This document shows, piece by piece, positions 10,520 through 19,882 of a stretch of 30,522 nucleotides of DNA. Position 1 is the first letter of the stretch, and the number at the start of each line of letters is the position of its first letter. Origin of the DNA: Obelidium mucronatum (taxonomy: Eukaryota; Chytridiomycota; Chytridiomycetes; Chytridiales; Chytriomycetaceae); NCBI GenBank assembly GCA_025765595.1, contig JAIVFH010000301.1, positions 1 to 30,522 of the forward strand, in the 5' to 3' direction. The translations under genes and the position numbers were made by a program. Below the pieces are notes generated by a model. It did no database searches. It worked only from the letters and a program-made list of their open reading frames with translations, and was not told the DNA's origin.

Positions 10520-11560
10520 TTATTCAGTACTGACTGTCATTGCAATACATCCCACTTTCTTTCCGCTCTCAGAATATGTATGAGCAGCAACAGCTTCATC
10601 CAGTGTAAAACACCTATCCATAACAGACTTGATTGACCCATCTTCAAACATTCTTGTGAGAGTTTTAAAGTCTTCTGGTTCATACGACGCCATTCCCAAC
10701 ACCATCTCTTTCGTTCCTTTCCTTGGAAGAACTTTCGAGGCAAGTTCAGAAAACTCGTACATTCCCTTCGCATATCTCCCATGCTCGTTAAGAATCCGTC
10801 CGCATTCATCGAACGAGCTTTTCCCAGGCGTGTCAAGAATCACGTCGAACCGCTCAGTCGTCTTCTTGACGAAATCCTCCTTTGTGAAATCAACCGCCTT
10901 ATCCACGCCAAGAGACTCCAGCATATCCATCTTGTTTGTGCTATCAATCGCAACAACGCGACTTGCTTTGAAATGCAGTTTCGCCAGCTGCACTGCAAAC
11001 GAGCCAATATTCCCACCAGCGCCCAGCACAAGCACGCTCTCGCCCTCCTTCACCCGCGCCTGCTTCAGGAACGAAATGGCCTCCATCGCACTCAGCGCCG
11101 CCACGCTGGCCTCCTCGAACGACAGCCGCGCCGGCTTCCTCAGCAAAAACGCGCCGTTCGCCGGCGCCTCGGGCACCGCCACGTACTCGGCGTAGCAGCC
11201 GAACTTGATGCCCGTGCTGCCGTACACGGCGTCGCCGACTCTGAAGGCGGTAACGTTTGCGCCGACCTGTGCCACGACGCCCGCAAACTCTTGGCCGAGG
11301 ATTGTGACGCGCGAGGGCTTGAGCAGCCCGGTGATCGCACGGATCGGCGCGCGGATGTAGAACGGCATGTTGAGGCCGCGCATCTCGCAGTCGCCCTGCG
11401 CGACGCCGGCGGCGCGGACTCGCACGAGGACGGAGGAGGGCGCGAGGGCTGGCAGCGGGACTTGCTGCGCTTGGAGGACCGAGGGCGGGCCGTACTGCGT
11501 CCAGACAATTGCTTTCATTCGTGCGGTGAGGGGATTGCTGCTGGTGCTGCTGCTGCTCAT
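10520..11560 (-). CDS. Zinc-independent MDR oxidoreductase (quinone reductase-like)
   Basis: Single-exon medium-chain dehydrogenase/reductase of 346 aa. The N-terminal GroES-like fold runs from KAIVWTQYGPPSVLQ (about 16-30) to about 150, and the Rossmann NAD(P)-binding core follows with LGAGGNIGSFAVQLAK near 179-194. The catalytic-zinc motif GHE is replaced by GQEFAG (89-94) and the structural-zinc cysteine cluster is absent. This fits the zinc-independent quinone-oxidoreductase branch, which reduces quinones or enones with NAD(P)H. The substrate cannot be predicted. The 5' half (about 11030-11510) is strongly GC-rich and the 3' half is not. An in-frame Met at residue 15 (MKAIVW) is an alternative start that would remove a Ser-rich leader. 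The gene is convergent with the receptor gene. Confidence 0.85.
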   Translation of the reverse strand: MSSSSTSSNPLTARMKAIVWTQYGPPSVLQAQQVPLPALAPSSVLVRVRAAGVAQGDCEMRGLNMPFYIRAPIRAITGLLKPSRVTILGQEFAGVVAQVGANVTAFRVGDAVYGSTGIKFGCYAEYVAVPEAPANGAFLLRKPARLSFEEASVAALSAMEAISFLKQARVKEGESVLVLGAGGNIGSFAVQLAKLHFKASRVVAIDSTNKMDMLESLGVDKAVDFTKEDFVKKTTERFDVILDTPGKSSFDECGRILNEHGRYAKGMYEFSELASKVLPRKGTKEMVLGMASYEPEDFKTLTRMFEDGSIKSVMDRCFTLDEAVAAHTYSESGKKVGCIAMTVSTE

Positions 11561-11723
11561 TCCTGTGTTTTTTTCATTAGTCTCAAACCCGATTCTTATC
11601 CTTTTATGGCCACGCCTTTTTAATCTTAAATTTTTGTAATCGTTTAAAAATCAATTTTGCTTGTTTTTGTCATCGACCTAATTTGTCGTTGATTTGTCAA
11701 CGTGGGAAAAAAAAACAGTTTTA

Positions 11724-13020
11724 TTACAACCCAAAGATGGCATCGATTTCATCCGCGCTGAGTTTGTTTGCCTTCCCTTTAACTGTCGCCTTCTTCTTGA
11801 TCTTTACTATCGCTTCTACTTTCTTTGAAGCCTTCGAATCAGTCTTTCCAGCAGGCGATTCGAACTGAGGAGTTTTCTTCTGTTTCTTTGCTGCTTGCTT
11901 TTCGAGCCCCAACTTGGAATCACTCTTTTCTGCTAATAAATCTCCGGCGAGCCGCTTCTTGCTTTCAGACTTCAAAGGGATTGCTGTTGGGATGGCGGCG
12001 CTGCTGAAAAACATGTCCAATTCTGGTGCGAGAGTCTCTACAGGCAACTGTTCTAGAACTTGCTCCTTCGTGGCGTCTTTGGCAATTGATTCAAGCATAT
12101 CCGTTGTTGAAGATGTGTTGTAATCAAATAAGTCTGCAGAACCAGTCTCACGAAATCTAGACCAAAAAAATTCCGCTGGTTATTTTCTTTTCGGTGGGTT
12201 GGGTGGTGTTGTGAGATAATTGCGAGAGCTTACAAATCGTGCAAGTCCGTGTTCAACATTGGCTCCAAATCTCGGAAATCAAAAGCCCCGCCAGATGATG
12301 ATGCAGTAGCAGCCGATGCTGTACTTTTCACAGATTTCGCGTTCAGCTCTTTGGTTGCGATCGAATAGAGAGACTGATAGCTATCTTCGAGATCCTTCAT
12401 CACTGCAAGTGATATTTGATGTAAACGGGCAAAGACCGCCATAAATGAAAGCATCAAGGGAATAAAATAAGTTTGGGCTGCAACTACTTTACAAGAACTA
12501 TAAATCCGGGAGAGAGAGAGCCAAAATATTAACATACATGGCATAACTCACAGAAGCAAAAAAAAAAAGTCAAACTGACCTATAACCTGCACGTGTCGAA
12601 CAAACTACGTGTTTGAGGAGGGTATGATGATTGGCCACAGCAATGAGTAAATCAGCTATTAAACTCGCTTCGGGAAGCTTATCATCTTTTGACGGTTTGT
12701 AGCTCTTTGGGTTTCTATTGGTTGGTTTGGTGCTGTCAGAAGAGAAATCTTTTTTTTTTTTTTTTGGACCACACCCCCGCGAACCTCACGCCCATTTGAT
12801 CCAGAAGAGCTTTCGCCTTTGCAACTACTTGACTAGACTCCAGCCGTTTGACAAGTTTCCGTGTCCTCATGGCCATTTGGTAGTATTTGGCTGATTTGTG
12901 CTGGTTCTTGTTTTTGTAGCAAAACCGCTCAAAGATTGCTGCTTCGACTGTAAACTGAGGCGGTATAGTTTTGGCTGAAAGAAGCGACGAGTGGCGAACG
13001 CATTTTGCTGTTGTGCTCAT
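11724..13020 (-). CDS. RMP1: RNase MRP subunit Rmp1 / Nepro-like
   Basis: Likely the RNase MRP-specific protein, which acts in the nucleolus in pre-rRNA cleavage. Exons on the minus strand: 13020 down to about 12790, then 12729-12580, 12497-12234 and 12156-11724; the last three join in phase. The first exon has ERFCYKNKNQHKSAKYYQMA, matching the hallmark NKNQH motif of Rmp1 and the animal Nepro domain. Exon 3 holds the second helical core (QTYFIPLMLSFMAVFARLHQ), and the protein ends in ADEIDAIFGL, like the yeast C-terminus. The middle is basic and lysine-rich with KQKK and KIKKKATVKGK clusters. The exon 1 donor is unsettled: the obvious GTGAGG at 12789 gives the wrong phase for exon 2, so a GT 14-18 bases further on or an assembly indel in the adjoining poly(A)/poly(T) run must be invoked. 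Confidence 0.7.
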
Positions 13021-13327
13021 TTCTCTTGTTTGTTAAGATTCGAAAGAAAAAAAAAAAAAGAATAACAATATAAAAAGCAACGATCCGTTTGCGCGAATAG
13101 CCGAGGAAGCTGTTTTAGGAGTATGATCATCAAGTCTATGCCATACCGAGCAGTGTATCATAGTCTGGAGCTGCGAAACAAAGGAGTGCACTGGTTGCAG
13201 TAGACACAGCAACAAAAAGACGGGGAATAACGCTTTGGGATACCCGGAATTCCGGCAGAGTACTTCATGTCACTTTTGTCTTACTATTATTGAGAATCAA
13301 AACTCTCCGGCGGTGGTAGTTCAGTAT
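13021..13327. other. Intergenic upstream of Rmp1-like gene
   Basis: About 300 bp with a T-rich stretch read from the minus strand just before the Rmp1-like start. No convincing ORF, tRNA or snRNA-like structure is seen. It probably holds the promoter of the minus-strand gene. Confidence 0.4.
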
Positions 13328-13347
13328 AACGACGCTTAACGACGCTT
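13328..13347. repeat. Tandem 10-mer aacgacgctt x2
   Basis: Two perfect adjacent copies of a 10-nt unit, followed by a partial third, lie just upstream of the Crinkler-like relic. Confidence 0.8.
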
Positions 13348-13370
13348 TTAACGCGAGACAACAAATTTTT

Positions 13371-13915
13371 ATGGATCCACCTCTCCTTTGGTTTCTGCTC
13401 GTGGACTCTGCCACTGGAGAGCCGTACAAGGGAAGCAGTGCAGATAAAGTCGCCGTCTCCACTTTGTGCTGATATCGCCGACTTTCGAAAAGCCGTTGAA
13501 GCCGCGCACTCCAACAAACTCGCTTTTATCGATGCCGCTGACCTCCTCGTCTACAAAGGACAGAGCTGCATTTAGTAAAAGAAGTACCAGCAACAATTTC
13601 GATCAATGAAAAAGTGGAACCAGCACTCGAAGAAGACTTTCTTGTGGAAGGACTTTCTTGTGGAAGGACTGGGAAGTTCAAAAGAAGCAGGCTCTCGTTG
13701 TCCTTGTTCCATTGACTCAATCTTCATTGTTCCCGATCTGTTCAGGTTGAATTCTTCAATCATAATTGCTCCGTTGCTGGTAGTGATGGATGGGTCTCGT
13801 TTGGGCAACGAAAATATTCCCTCCACCACATTGAAAAACGTCTACATCCGTGAAAGCTATCGAATCATTGTGTCAAATATCAAGAATGGAATCAACAAAG
13901 CAATCATCACATTTC
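13371..13915 (+). pseudogene. Crinkler (CRN)-like relic, several frameshifts
   Basis: Pieces of a Crinkler-type protein are readable in order but in different frames. ATG 13371 opens MDPPLLWFLLVDSATGEPYK, like the ubiquitin-like N-terminal domain of chytrid Crinklers, and stops at TGA 13470. The +1 frame continues with DFRKAVEAAHSNKLAFIDA and DLLVYK. A third frame carries an acidic FLVEGL-like stretch, and a hydrophobic ALVVLVPLT segment lies near 13697-13723. Further on, KNVYIRESYR (about 13834-13863) resembles the start of the NTPase-type region that usually leads to a P-loop, but here AIIT is followed by unrelated sequence and no P-loop is found. A 16-nt tandem duplication at 13635-13666 is one of the lesions. 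Family assignment rests on remembered motif patterns, so it is moderate; the loss of an open frame is directly visible. Confidence 0.6.
13635..13666. repeat. 16-nt tandem duplication inside the CRN-like relic
   Basis: gactttcttgtggaag occurs twice back to back, followed by the first four bases of a third copy. Because 16 is not a multiple of three, the duplication itself shifts the reading frame. Confidence 0.9.
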
Positions 13916-14040
13916 GCATAAAGCATACATATCTCTTGTACATAATCAGATTTCAAGACCAAGTGCGGATATCAAATGTTGCTTTATGTTTGCTTCAAGA
14001 GAAAAGAACTTCAAGAATACGCTGGTCATAAATACAGTAG

Positions 14041-14859
14041 TCACTGTTGCAGTTCCTCGCCCAGGATATTAGCGCGCATGGCAGCTTGCGTGCTTCTTGA
14101 GACGCCAATCGAGTCCAAGTAGCCCTCGACGCCCCCGTAGGTTGCGTCGATCCACGCCAGCAGCTCGACGATTGCGTCTTCGCGGCAGTCGACAAACTCG
14201 TCGACGCGCAGCCCCATCCGCGCAACCTCGTCCGCCATGAACGGCCTGACAGCGGCCAGCGCCGCATTCGAGCGCAGATAGTCGTCGACGATGGCGGCGT
14301 CGGGCGCGCCGACGAGGCGCAGCAGCAGCGCAGCGACGACGCCCGTGCGGTCTTTGCCCGCGGAGCAGTGCACGAGCACCGGGAACGCGTCCGCGCGCGC
14401 GAGCACGGCGCACACGCGCGCAACCCCGGCGCCCGAACTGCTCAGCAGCAGCGCGCGGTAGAAGGCCGCCAGCGCGTGCGCGCGCCCCAGGAACGAGTGG
14501 CGCAGCACGTGGCGCCGCGCCGCCGCCGGCCGCCAGAGCAGCAGCAGCAGCGCCGCCGCCCACGCAAGCTGCGCCAGCGCCACGCTGCCCAGCGCCGCCA
14601 GCGCCACGCGCCCCGCCAGGTCCACGCGCACCTCGTCGCCGCCGAACACGCCGCGGAACGCGCGTCCCTGCGTGTCGCGCCGCACCTCGCCGTCAGAGCG
14701 CAGGTCGATCACCGTCCGGATGCCGAGCTCGCTCAGCAGCACGCGGCACGACGCTGCGCTGCCCGACGGGTTGGCGCTGCGGAATATCCGGGACGATCCG
14801 GGCACGAGCGGCCGCAGGTTGAGTGTCTCCTCGAATGCGGGAAGGGCGGCTTGGCCCAT
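14041..14859 (-). CDS. PTP-like tyrosine/serine phosphatase with hydrophobic insert
   Basis: Single-exon protein of 272 aa. The Cys-based phosphatase signature VHCSAGKDRTG (Cys165, Arg171) places it in the Y_phosphatase3 type of tyrosine/serine phosphatase. An N-terminal SRIFRSANPSG and a VIDLRSDGEV segment (about 49-58) are also typical, and VDDYLRSNAAL follows the signature. Between the DLRS strand and the signature, residues 83-109 form a long hydrophobic stretch (VALAALGSVALAQLAWAAALLLLLW) that could be a membrane span. The coding sequence is GC-rich throughout, with long GCG/CGC/CAG-type runs, unlike its neighbours. The start codon is 36 bp from the divergent class C GPCR gene. Substrate is unknown; members act on phosphoproteins or phosphoinositides. 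Confidence 0.8.
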   Translation of the reverse strand: MGQAALPAFEETLNLRPLVPGSSRIFRSANPSGSAASCRVLLSELGIRTVIDLRSDGEVRRDTQGRAFRGVFGGDEVRVDLAGRVALAALGSVALAQLAWAAALLLLLWRPAAARRHVLRHSFLGRAHALAAFYRALLLSSSGAGVARVCAVLARADAFPVLVHCSAGKDRTGVVAALLLRLVGAPDAAIVDDYLRSNAALAAVRPFMADEVARMGLRVDEFVDCREDAIVELLAWIDATYGGVEGYLDSIGVSRSTQAAMRANILGEELQQ

Positions 14860-14895
14860 TCGTATCGAAAAATACTTGACTTGTAAATCAATTCA
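14860..14895. promoter_or_regulatory. 36-bp divergent intergenic
   Basis: The start codons of the phosphatase (-) and the GPCR (+) are separated by 36 AT-rich bases. No leader exon or signal-peptide coding stretch for the GPCR can fit here. Confidence 0.5.
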
Positions 14896-17800
14896 ATGTC
14901 AATGCAAATCACCTTGGGCTTCATCAACAACTATTGCACAATCCCAAACATGGCGTTAGTCAGCGGTGCTCTACTAGCAAATACAAGTCTGGAGTATGAT
15001 CCAATCGCGATTGGCCTGCACGGAAACGCGGCAGATGCTTTCTACAGCGACGCGATCATGACCTTCGCTGTCAACGTCGTAAACAACAGCAGCCAGATAC
15101 TTCCAGGAATAACAGTCACCGTAAAAAGATTCACAGGTAAAGCCTTTTATGATTTTATCTGCTGTAATAACGAAAACGCAACATAAAGATTGTGGCCCTT
15201 TTTATCCAGAAGCAGATTCCGAGTATTATGGAAACTCTGGCGGTTTCGCCTCTTCAATTATGGCTCTGGATATTGTCGAAAATCATTTGGATGTTATTGG
15301 TGTTATTGGAACAGAGTATTCCACAACTGCAAAGTGAGTGAAACTTTTGAAAACGAGAGAGAAAAACAACTGATTTAACCATCTATACAGAGGACCTGCC
15401 CAGATACTTTCAAACAATCAGATTCCATATTGCTCTTCAGCAACAGCCGCTATGCGGTATTCTGATAAAAACAAGTACCCATACTTTTGGAGGACTCTGT
15501 CTATACATAGTAACATCCTTCTTTGCGTTATAGTTCTAATTCTAAATACATGAATCATTTTTTTTTGATTTGCTATTTCTCTTTTTGATCAGACTTTGGG
15601 AATCAATTCTACCTCCTCCTGAAGGAATGGAAGGTCAGGCAGATTGGGATCGTGTATGCAAACACTGAATTAGGCCGCGGGGGTATGTACACTTATTGAC
15701 TCATGATTCAAATCTAAAGTTCTCTCTCTCTTTTTCTGGTTAAAAAAAATTGTAAAAGGCACTCATGCGCTGCTACAATCAATGCGAGAAAACAACATTG
15801 CCGTGGTGGTAAAAGTGCAATTGAGTTCTGATTACAGCATGACAGACATTGAATACGCATCCCGCCAAATCCGAGGCATGAAGGCCCAATACGTTGTCAT
15901 TCTAGGCGACGCCTTCTTCACAGGCATGAGTCTCCAAAGTTTCAGTGAAGCCGGAATGATGAGTTCAGAAAGAGTATGGATAGTTTCGACGTGGCCAAAG
16001 TATTTCAACAGTCTTCCGGAAGACTGTGGGTTCTTGGAGGGTGTTGTGCTTGTTGAACCGTTTGGGAATCGGCTTGGGTATTTCGAGGAGAGTGAAATCA
16101 CGGCTCCGTTTCGAGAAAAGTATCCGGTGGTTGTGGACGACTATAATATGAGTGGTTCACTGGATTGTGTTATGATGATGTTGTTGGGGTTCCATCGGTT
16201 GTTGTTGAAGGCGGGGGCTGAAATGCTTGCTGAGAGGAAGCTTCAGAATCAAATGAACTTTACACTGTTTCAAAATTTAGGCTAGTAAGTTGTTTCTTTC
16301 TTTTCCCATTTTTTTTTCCAGTATTTTAATGCAAGAGAAACACAGGATATTCTGGCTTTTACAATGACCCCATGGTCCTGACTGACACTGGAGACTTGAA
16401 ACTGTAAGAAATCCTTAAAAAAGGTTTTACTAAAAATCGAATTCAAAAGTTAACCGAAATCTTTTTTTGTGTGTTAGTGCTTACAGCGCCTGGTATTTCA
16501 CCGGAAACTATCTGAATTGCACACAATTTGGAGCAACCAATGCCGATGCTACAGAATTCAAACTTCTGGTTAATGTTACAGCTGTGTTTTATGGAGGTTA
16601 CTTTTTTTTTTCGCAATCACCCTACAGAAGCTAAAACAAAAAAAACAGGTTCCACAATTCCGCCATGGGACGGAATGACAGTCCTACATGAGCTAAAAGT
16701 CTATGAACAAATGCGTCTCACTATTGGTATCATTTCCGCTTTCGGCGCAATCCTATGCATTGGTTCCATTTGGGCGCTCACAAGATCCTCCAACTCCAGC
16801 AGAGGTTTAACATGGCTAACAATATACATTGTTCTCGGATGCATGCTAGGATACGTATTTACTGCAACTTACGCGATTCCACCGTCATTCGAAACGTGTG
16901 TGGCAAGAACAGGGATCTTGTTGCTCGGTTATTCCATGTTTCTCGCGAATTTAGTTTGCAAACATGCTCTTGTAGCAAATATTGCGTCAAAGCGGGCTAG
17001 AATCAAGAACCCGCAAAAGATTGTCTTGTTGTATCGTGTTGTTTGCGGGCTCGCAGTGTTCTTTGAAATGGTAATTTTATTATATTTTTTTTAAAAAAAA
17101 AGAATCAGACAAAAAAGAAAGAGAAGCCTTGTCATTTTAACATGAATTTTTCACCGCCCCCCGCGCAAAGGTTTTATTCATTTCTTACGCCCGATTCTCT
17201 GATATATCTGTCCACCAAATCGAAACGGAAGCATACTTTTTCCAAGCTTGCACAACTGACCATGCTTCCAACATTCAACATATTCTCACAGCATACAACA
17301 TTATACTATTCACTGCCTTATTGGTTACCGCATTAATGCACACTTGGCTGCTCACCTGCGCCGAACTGAACGAATCCGGAAGCCTCACACTTACATCCAT
17401 CATCATCGCCTTGACCTATTTGCTCTCTGCATCCCTTTCAGTTCATGGAGACCCGTATTCAGAATACAAAATATCTCTGTGTGTGTATATTGGAGTAACG
17501 CTCGCGTTTTGCGTGGCTGTGGGGAAAAGCGTTGTGGCCGCAGTTGTGTTGTACAGCCAAGTCTCACGGCAAGTGTTGAGTTCACAGGTGAAAACAAATA
17601 CCATCAGTGTTGATGTTGTTGTTGTTGGGGATTCATCAAAACAAGAGTCAAAAAGCAAGTCTGAGGTGGGGTTGTTGCTTGCCAAAAGAACAGTGTGGGC
17701 TTCCAAGATGGTTATTATTCTTTCAAATAACTCATTTTTTTTTTATCTCTTGGTGATTTTGCTCACCCCCCCCCCCCCCCCAAAAAAAAATAATTAAGGG

Positions 17801-18119
17801 TCCTTCAACTATCGTATACAAGACATTCTCAAAAAGCCCGATACTACTACTTTCTCCAAAGTGGATTGAAGCTGTTTGCGAGCTAAACAAACTAGAATCT
17901 CGAATGTGGCTCTCCTTCACTGCTGCCGAGACTGTCGATACATTTGTTTTAAACGAGAGGGATTTATTTATTCAAGGTAGTTTGATTCACTTGGAAGGGT
18001 TTGGGGTTGTGGAGTTTGCGACAGAGGTGGATGCAGTTGCTTTTTTGGCTGAATTGAAGGACAAAAAAATGGTGGGAGATACTCCAGCAAAATGTGCAAA
18101 GAAAAAAACAGGAAATTAG
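14896..18119 (+). CDS. Class C (GABA-B-like) GPCR with ANF-type ligand-binding ectodomain
   Basis: Ten exons: 14896-15136, 15189-15333, 15391-15509, 15593-15682, 15759-16280, 16346-16403, 16478-16596, 16649-17070, 17171-17710, 17799-18119. The total is 858 codons plus stop with continuous phase. Residues 1-430 form a receptor-family ligand-binding (periplasmic-binding-like) domain: ITLGFINNYC, DVIGVIGTEYSTTAKGPAQIL, QIPYCSSATAAMRYSDKN and KAQYVVILGDAFF. Seven hydrophobic helices follow from about residue 453 (LTIGIISAFGAILCIGSIWA) to about 715 (VYIGVTLAFCVAVGKSVV), then a cytoplasmic tail of about 140 residues. Such receptors sense amino-acid-like ligands and couple to G proteins. Two oddities are seen: no signal peptide precedes the mature-like N-terminus, and the fifth intron needs a GC donor at 16281 (the GT at 16286 would create a stop). 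Confidence 0.8.
17766..17790. repeat. C16A9 homopolymer pair in an intron
   Basis: Sixteen C followed by nine A lie just upstream of the acceptor of the last GPCR intron (17711-17798), displacing the usual pyrimidine/AG context. Confidence 0.8.
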
Positions 18120-18599
18120 AGAAAGGTATTTTTGATAAGTGGTGGCACATAGTGTTGAATGAATTGTTGTATAATTTTGTATACCAATTTATTGTGTCAC
18201 AGGTGCGTATAGCACTCATTTTGTAACAAGAATGTTACAACACAACTAATAGAGCTGTACAATGTATTTATTCTAATAAAGTTGTTTACCCTTTCTCAAT
18301 TCAATCACAGCTACAAGTGCAACCCTGGCTCTCTTCCAATGTTGTATGCTCTGCACTCTTTAACGATTGCGACCGCATACACATTGGTGATTGATATAAA
18401 TACATAATAGAATTATATAATAAACCAATTATTTTGTGCTAATACAATTGAATGAAAATTTGAGCATTCCACGCATTTCTCGATTTATCATCAACGGTTT
18501 TATTGATTATCTCTTAGTTTCAAAAAACCATCATATACAATCATCTATTCTGTAGGCTCTGAAAGTGCTTGGCTAGATCCAGCAAAAGGCAAAAGCAAA
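18120..18599. other. Convergent intergenic, GPCR / PEX7
   Basis: 480 bp between two stop codons. AATAAA at 18275-18280 is a good poly(A) signal for the GPCR. AT-rich sequence follows, presumably the 3' UTR of the minus-strand PEX7. No RNA gene or ORF with coding character is seen. Confidence 0.5.
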
Positions 18600-19835
18600 T
18601 TACTTAATTGTGAAGATGTGCACTCCTTCATCCCAAGCACAAGTGGCAATTAATCCGGGAATGAACATGTTGAAATCAAGACCCAAGACAAACTCTGTAT
18701 GCAAGTCGTGCATATGCACTAGATTGTTGTAGCTGCGACTGATATCCCATACGCGCATGGTCATATCATAACTTGCTGAAGCAATGACATTTCCAGAATG
18801 GGGTGAGCATTTGACGCGTCGTATTGCATATTCGTGACCTCGTAAAGTCGTTAGATCTTTTGACGTATTTCTGATGTCCCATACTTTGACGCAGTGATCC
18901 ACTCCTAGTATTCATTACTAAATCAATATGTAAACACGCGATGGAGATGGGACCAACCTGCAGAAACAAGAATGTTGGGGTCGTACTTATTCCAATCTAA
19001 TGCTAGGATTTCGTTTGTATGGGCCCTAAAAGTTGCAGCTGATCGAGGATTGCGAACATCCCAGATTTTAATAGTTGTGTCGCCAGAGGTAGAAGCGAAT
19101 CTTTCTGCCACATGAGGACTCCAAACTGTGGAATAAACGCAGTTCGCATGTTCCTTCCAGGTTGCAAGTGAAGTATTCGACTCAGGAGACCACTATTCCA
19201 GTATTAGGCTCCAAATACAATGTCACGGGAATTACAACGTACGAGCTTGATTGTGTGATCCCAAGATCCCGAAACGAATGTGTCTTTCTTTACTAGATTC
19301 CAGTTGACGCTGAAAACTTCTCTTGTATGTTCGTGCAGATTGAGGATTGGAAAGTTCTAGTGCACAATAGATTCCCTTAGTTGCTAAAATGACGGCCTCA
19401 AATCTATCCACACCTTCAAAGTCAAGTCAAACAGTTTTAGAGAGCCATCGCCACTTCCAACCACGATTTGATTCTCATTTAATTCGCTCCAGGCACAATC
19501 GAAGAGACCATCCTGGGTATCGAATCTAATAAAGAACCATTTAGGCTTTTCACAATGATGTGCGTTCATACCCACACACTCTCTGCCACAATGCCGTCTC
19601 CAGCAACGCTTAAATTCAGAGCCCACAATCTGCCGTTTCCGGCAATGCCAAAGTTTGCAGCAGAAGCAACAGCGAGGCGGGTCTCAAAGAAAGGACTCCA
19701 TTCAACCTTTTTGAGCCAAAATCAGTGATGTCTTCTGAGTTACGGTTAATTTCGACTGTATTTAACTGCATATCCTTGGAATCCGGTTGTTCGAAACACT
19801 CGTGGTTGCTGCGTTGGATGTTGAGGGGGGTTCAT
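18600..19835 (-). CDS. PEX7: Peroxin-7, PTS2 receptor (WD40)
   Basis: Cytosolic WD40 beta-propeller that binds PTS2 signals and brings matrix enzymes to the peroxisomal docking complex with a Pex5/Pex20-type partner. Six exons on the minus strand: 19835-19767, 19706-19576, 19525-19414, 19356-19243, 19192-18958 and 18904-18600. They join in phase to 321 aa, close to the human and yeast length. Diagnostic PEX7 pieces are [20 protein letters not shown] at the N-terminus, [73 protein letters not shown] and the C-terminal [17 protein letters not shown] 19835 is the only start that provides the conserved leader. Donor sites are often non-consensus (GTTAAA, GTGGGT, GTGTGG, GTACGT, GTTGGT), so the short second exon border rests on phase and homology. 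Confidence 0.93.
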
Positions 19836-19882
19836 TTTCGGGGATGTAGTTATTTATTATGGAGTTAAGACTTTAGGATTAT
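19836..19882. promoter_or_regulatory. Short gap between PEX7 start and GPCR relic
   Basis: Fewer than 50 bp upstream of the PEX7 start. The PEX7 promoter must therefore reach into the duplicated GPCR relic. Confidence 0.3.

Noticed and set aside
10781..11623. 280-codon plus-strand frame antisense to the oxidoreductase
   Set aside because: Its translation has no recognisable domain, while the minus-strand frame has a complete MDR fold.
13060..13220. Possible small RNA gene (TGATGA-like box on the minus strand)
   Set aside because: No paired terminal stem, D box or match to U6, 5S or tRNA consensus could be found by eye.
13606..14031. 141-aa plus-strand ORF as a separate gene
   Set aside because: It is a patchwork: its 5' part lies on the wrong frame of the CRN-like relic, the KNVYIRESYR part is the relic itself, and the end is unrelated sequence with no coding character.
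14368..14886. 172-codon plus-strand frame over the phosphatase
   Set aside because: Same GC effect; Arg/Gln/His-rich product without family character, antisense to a gene with an intact catalytic motif.
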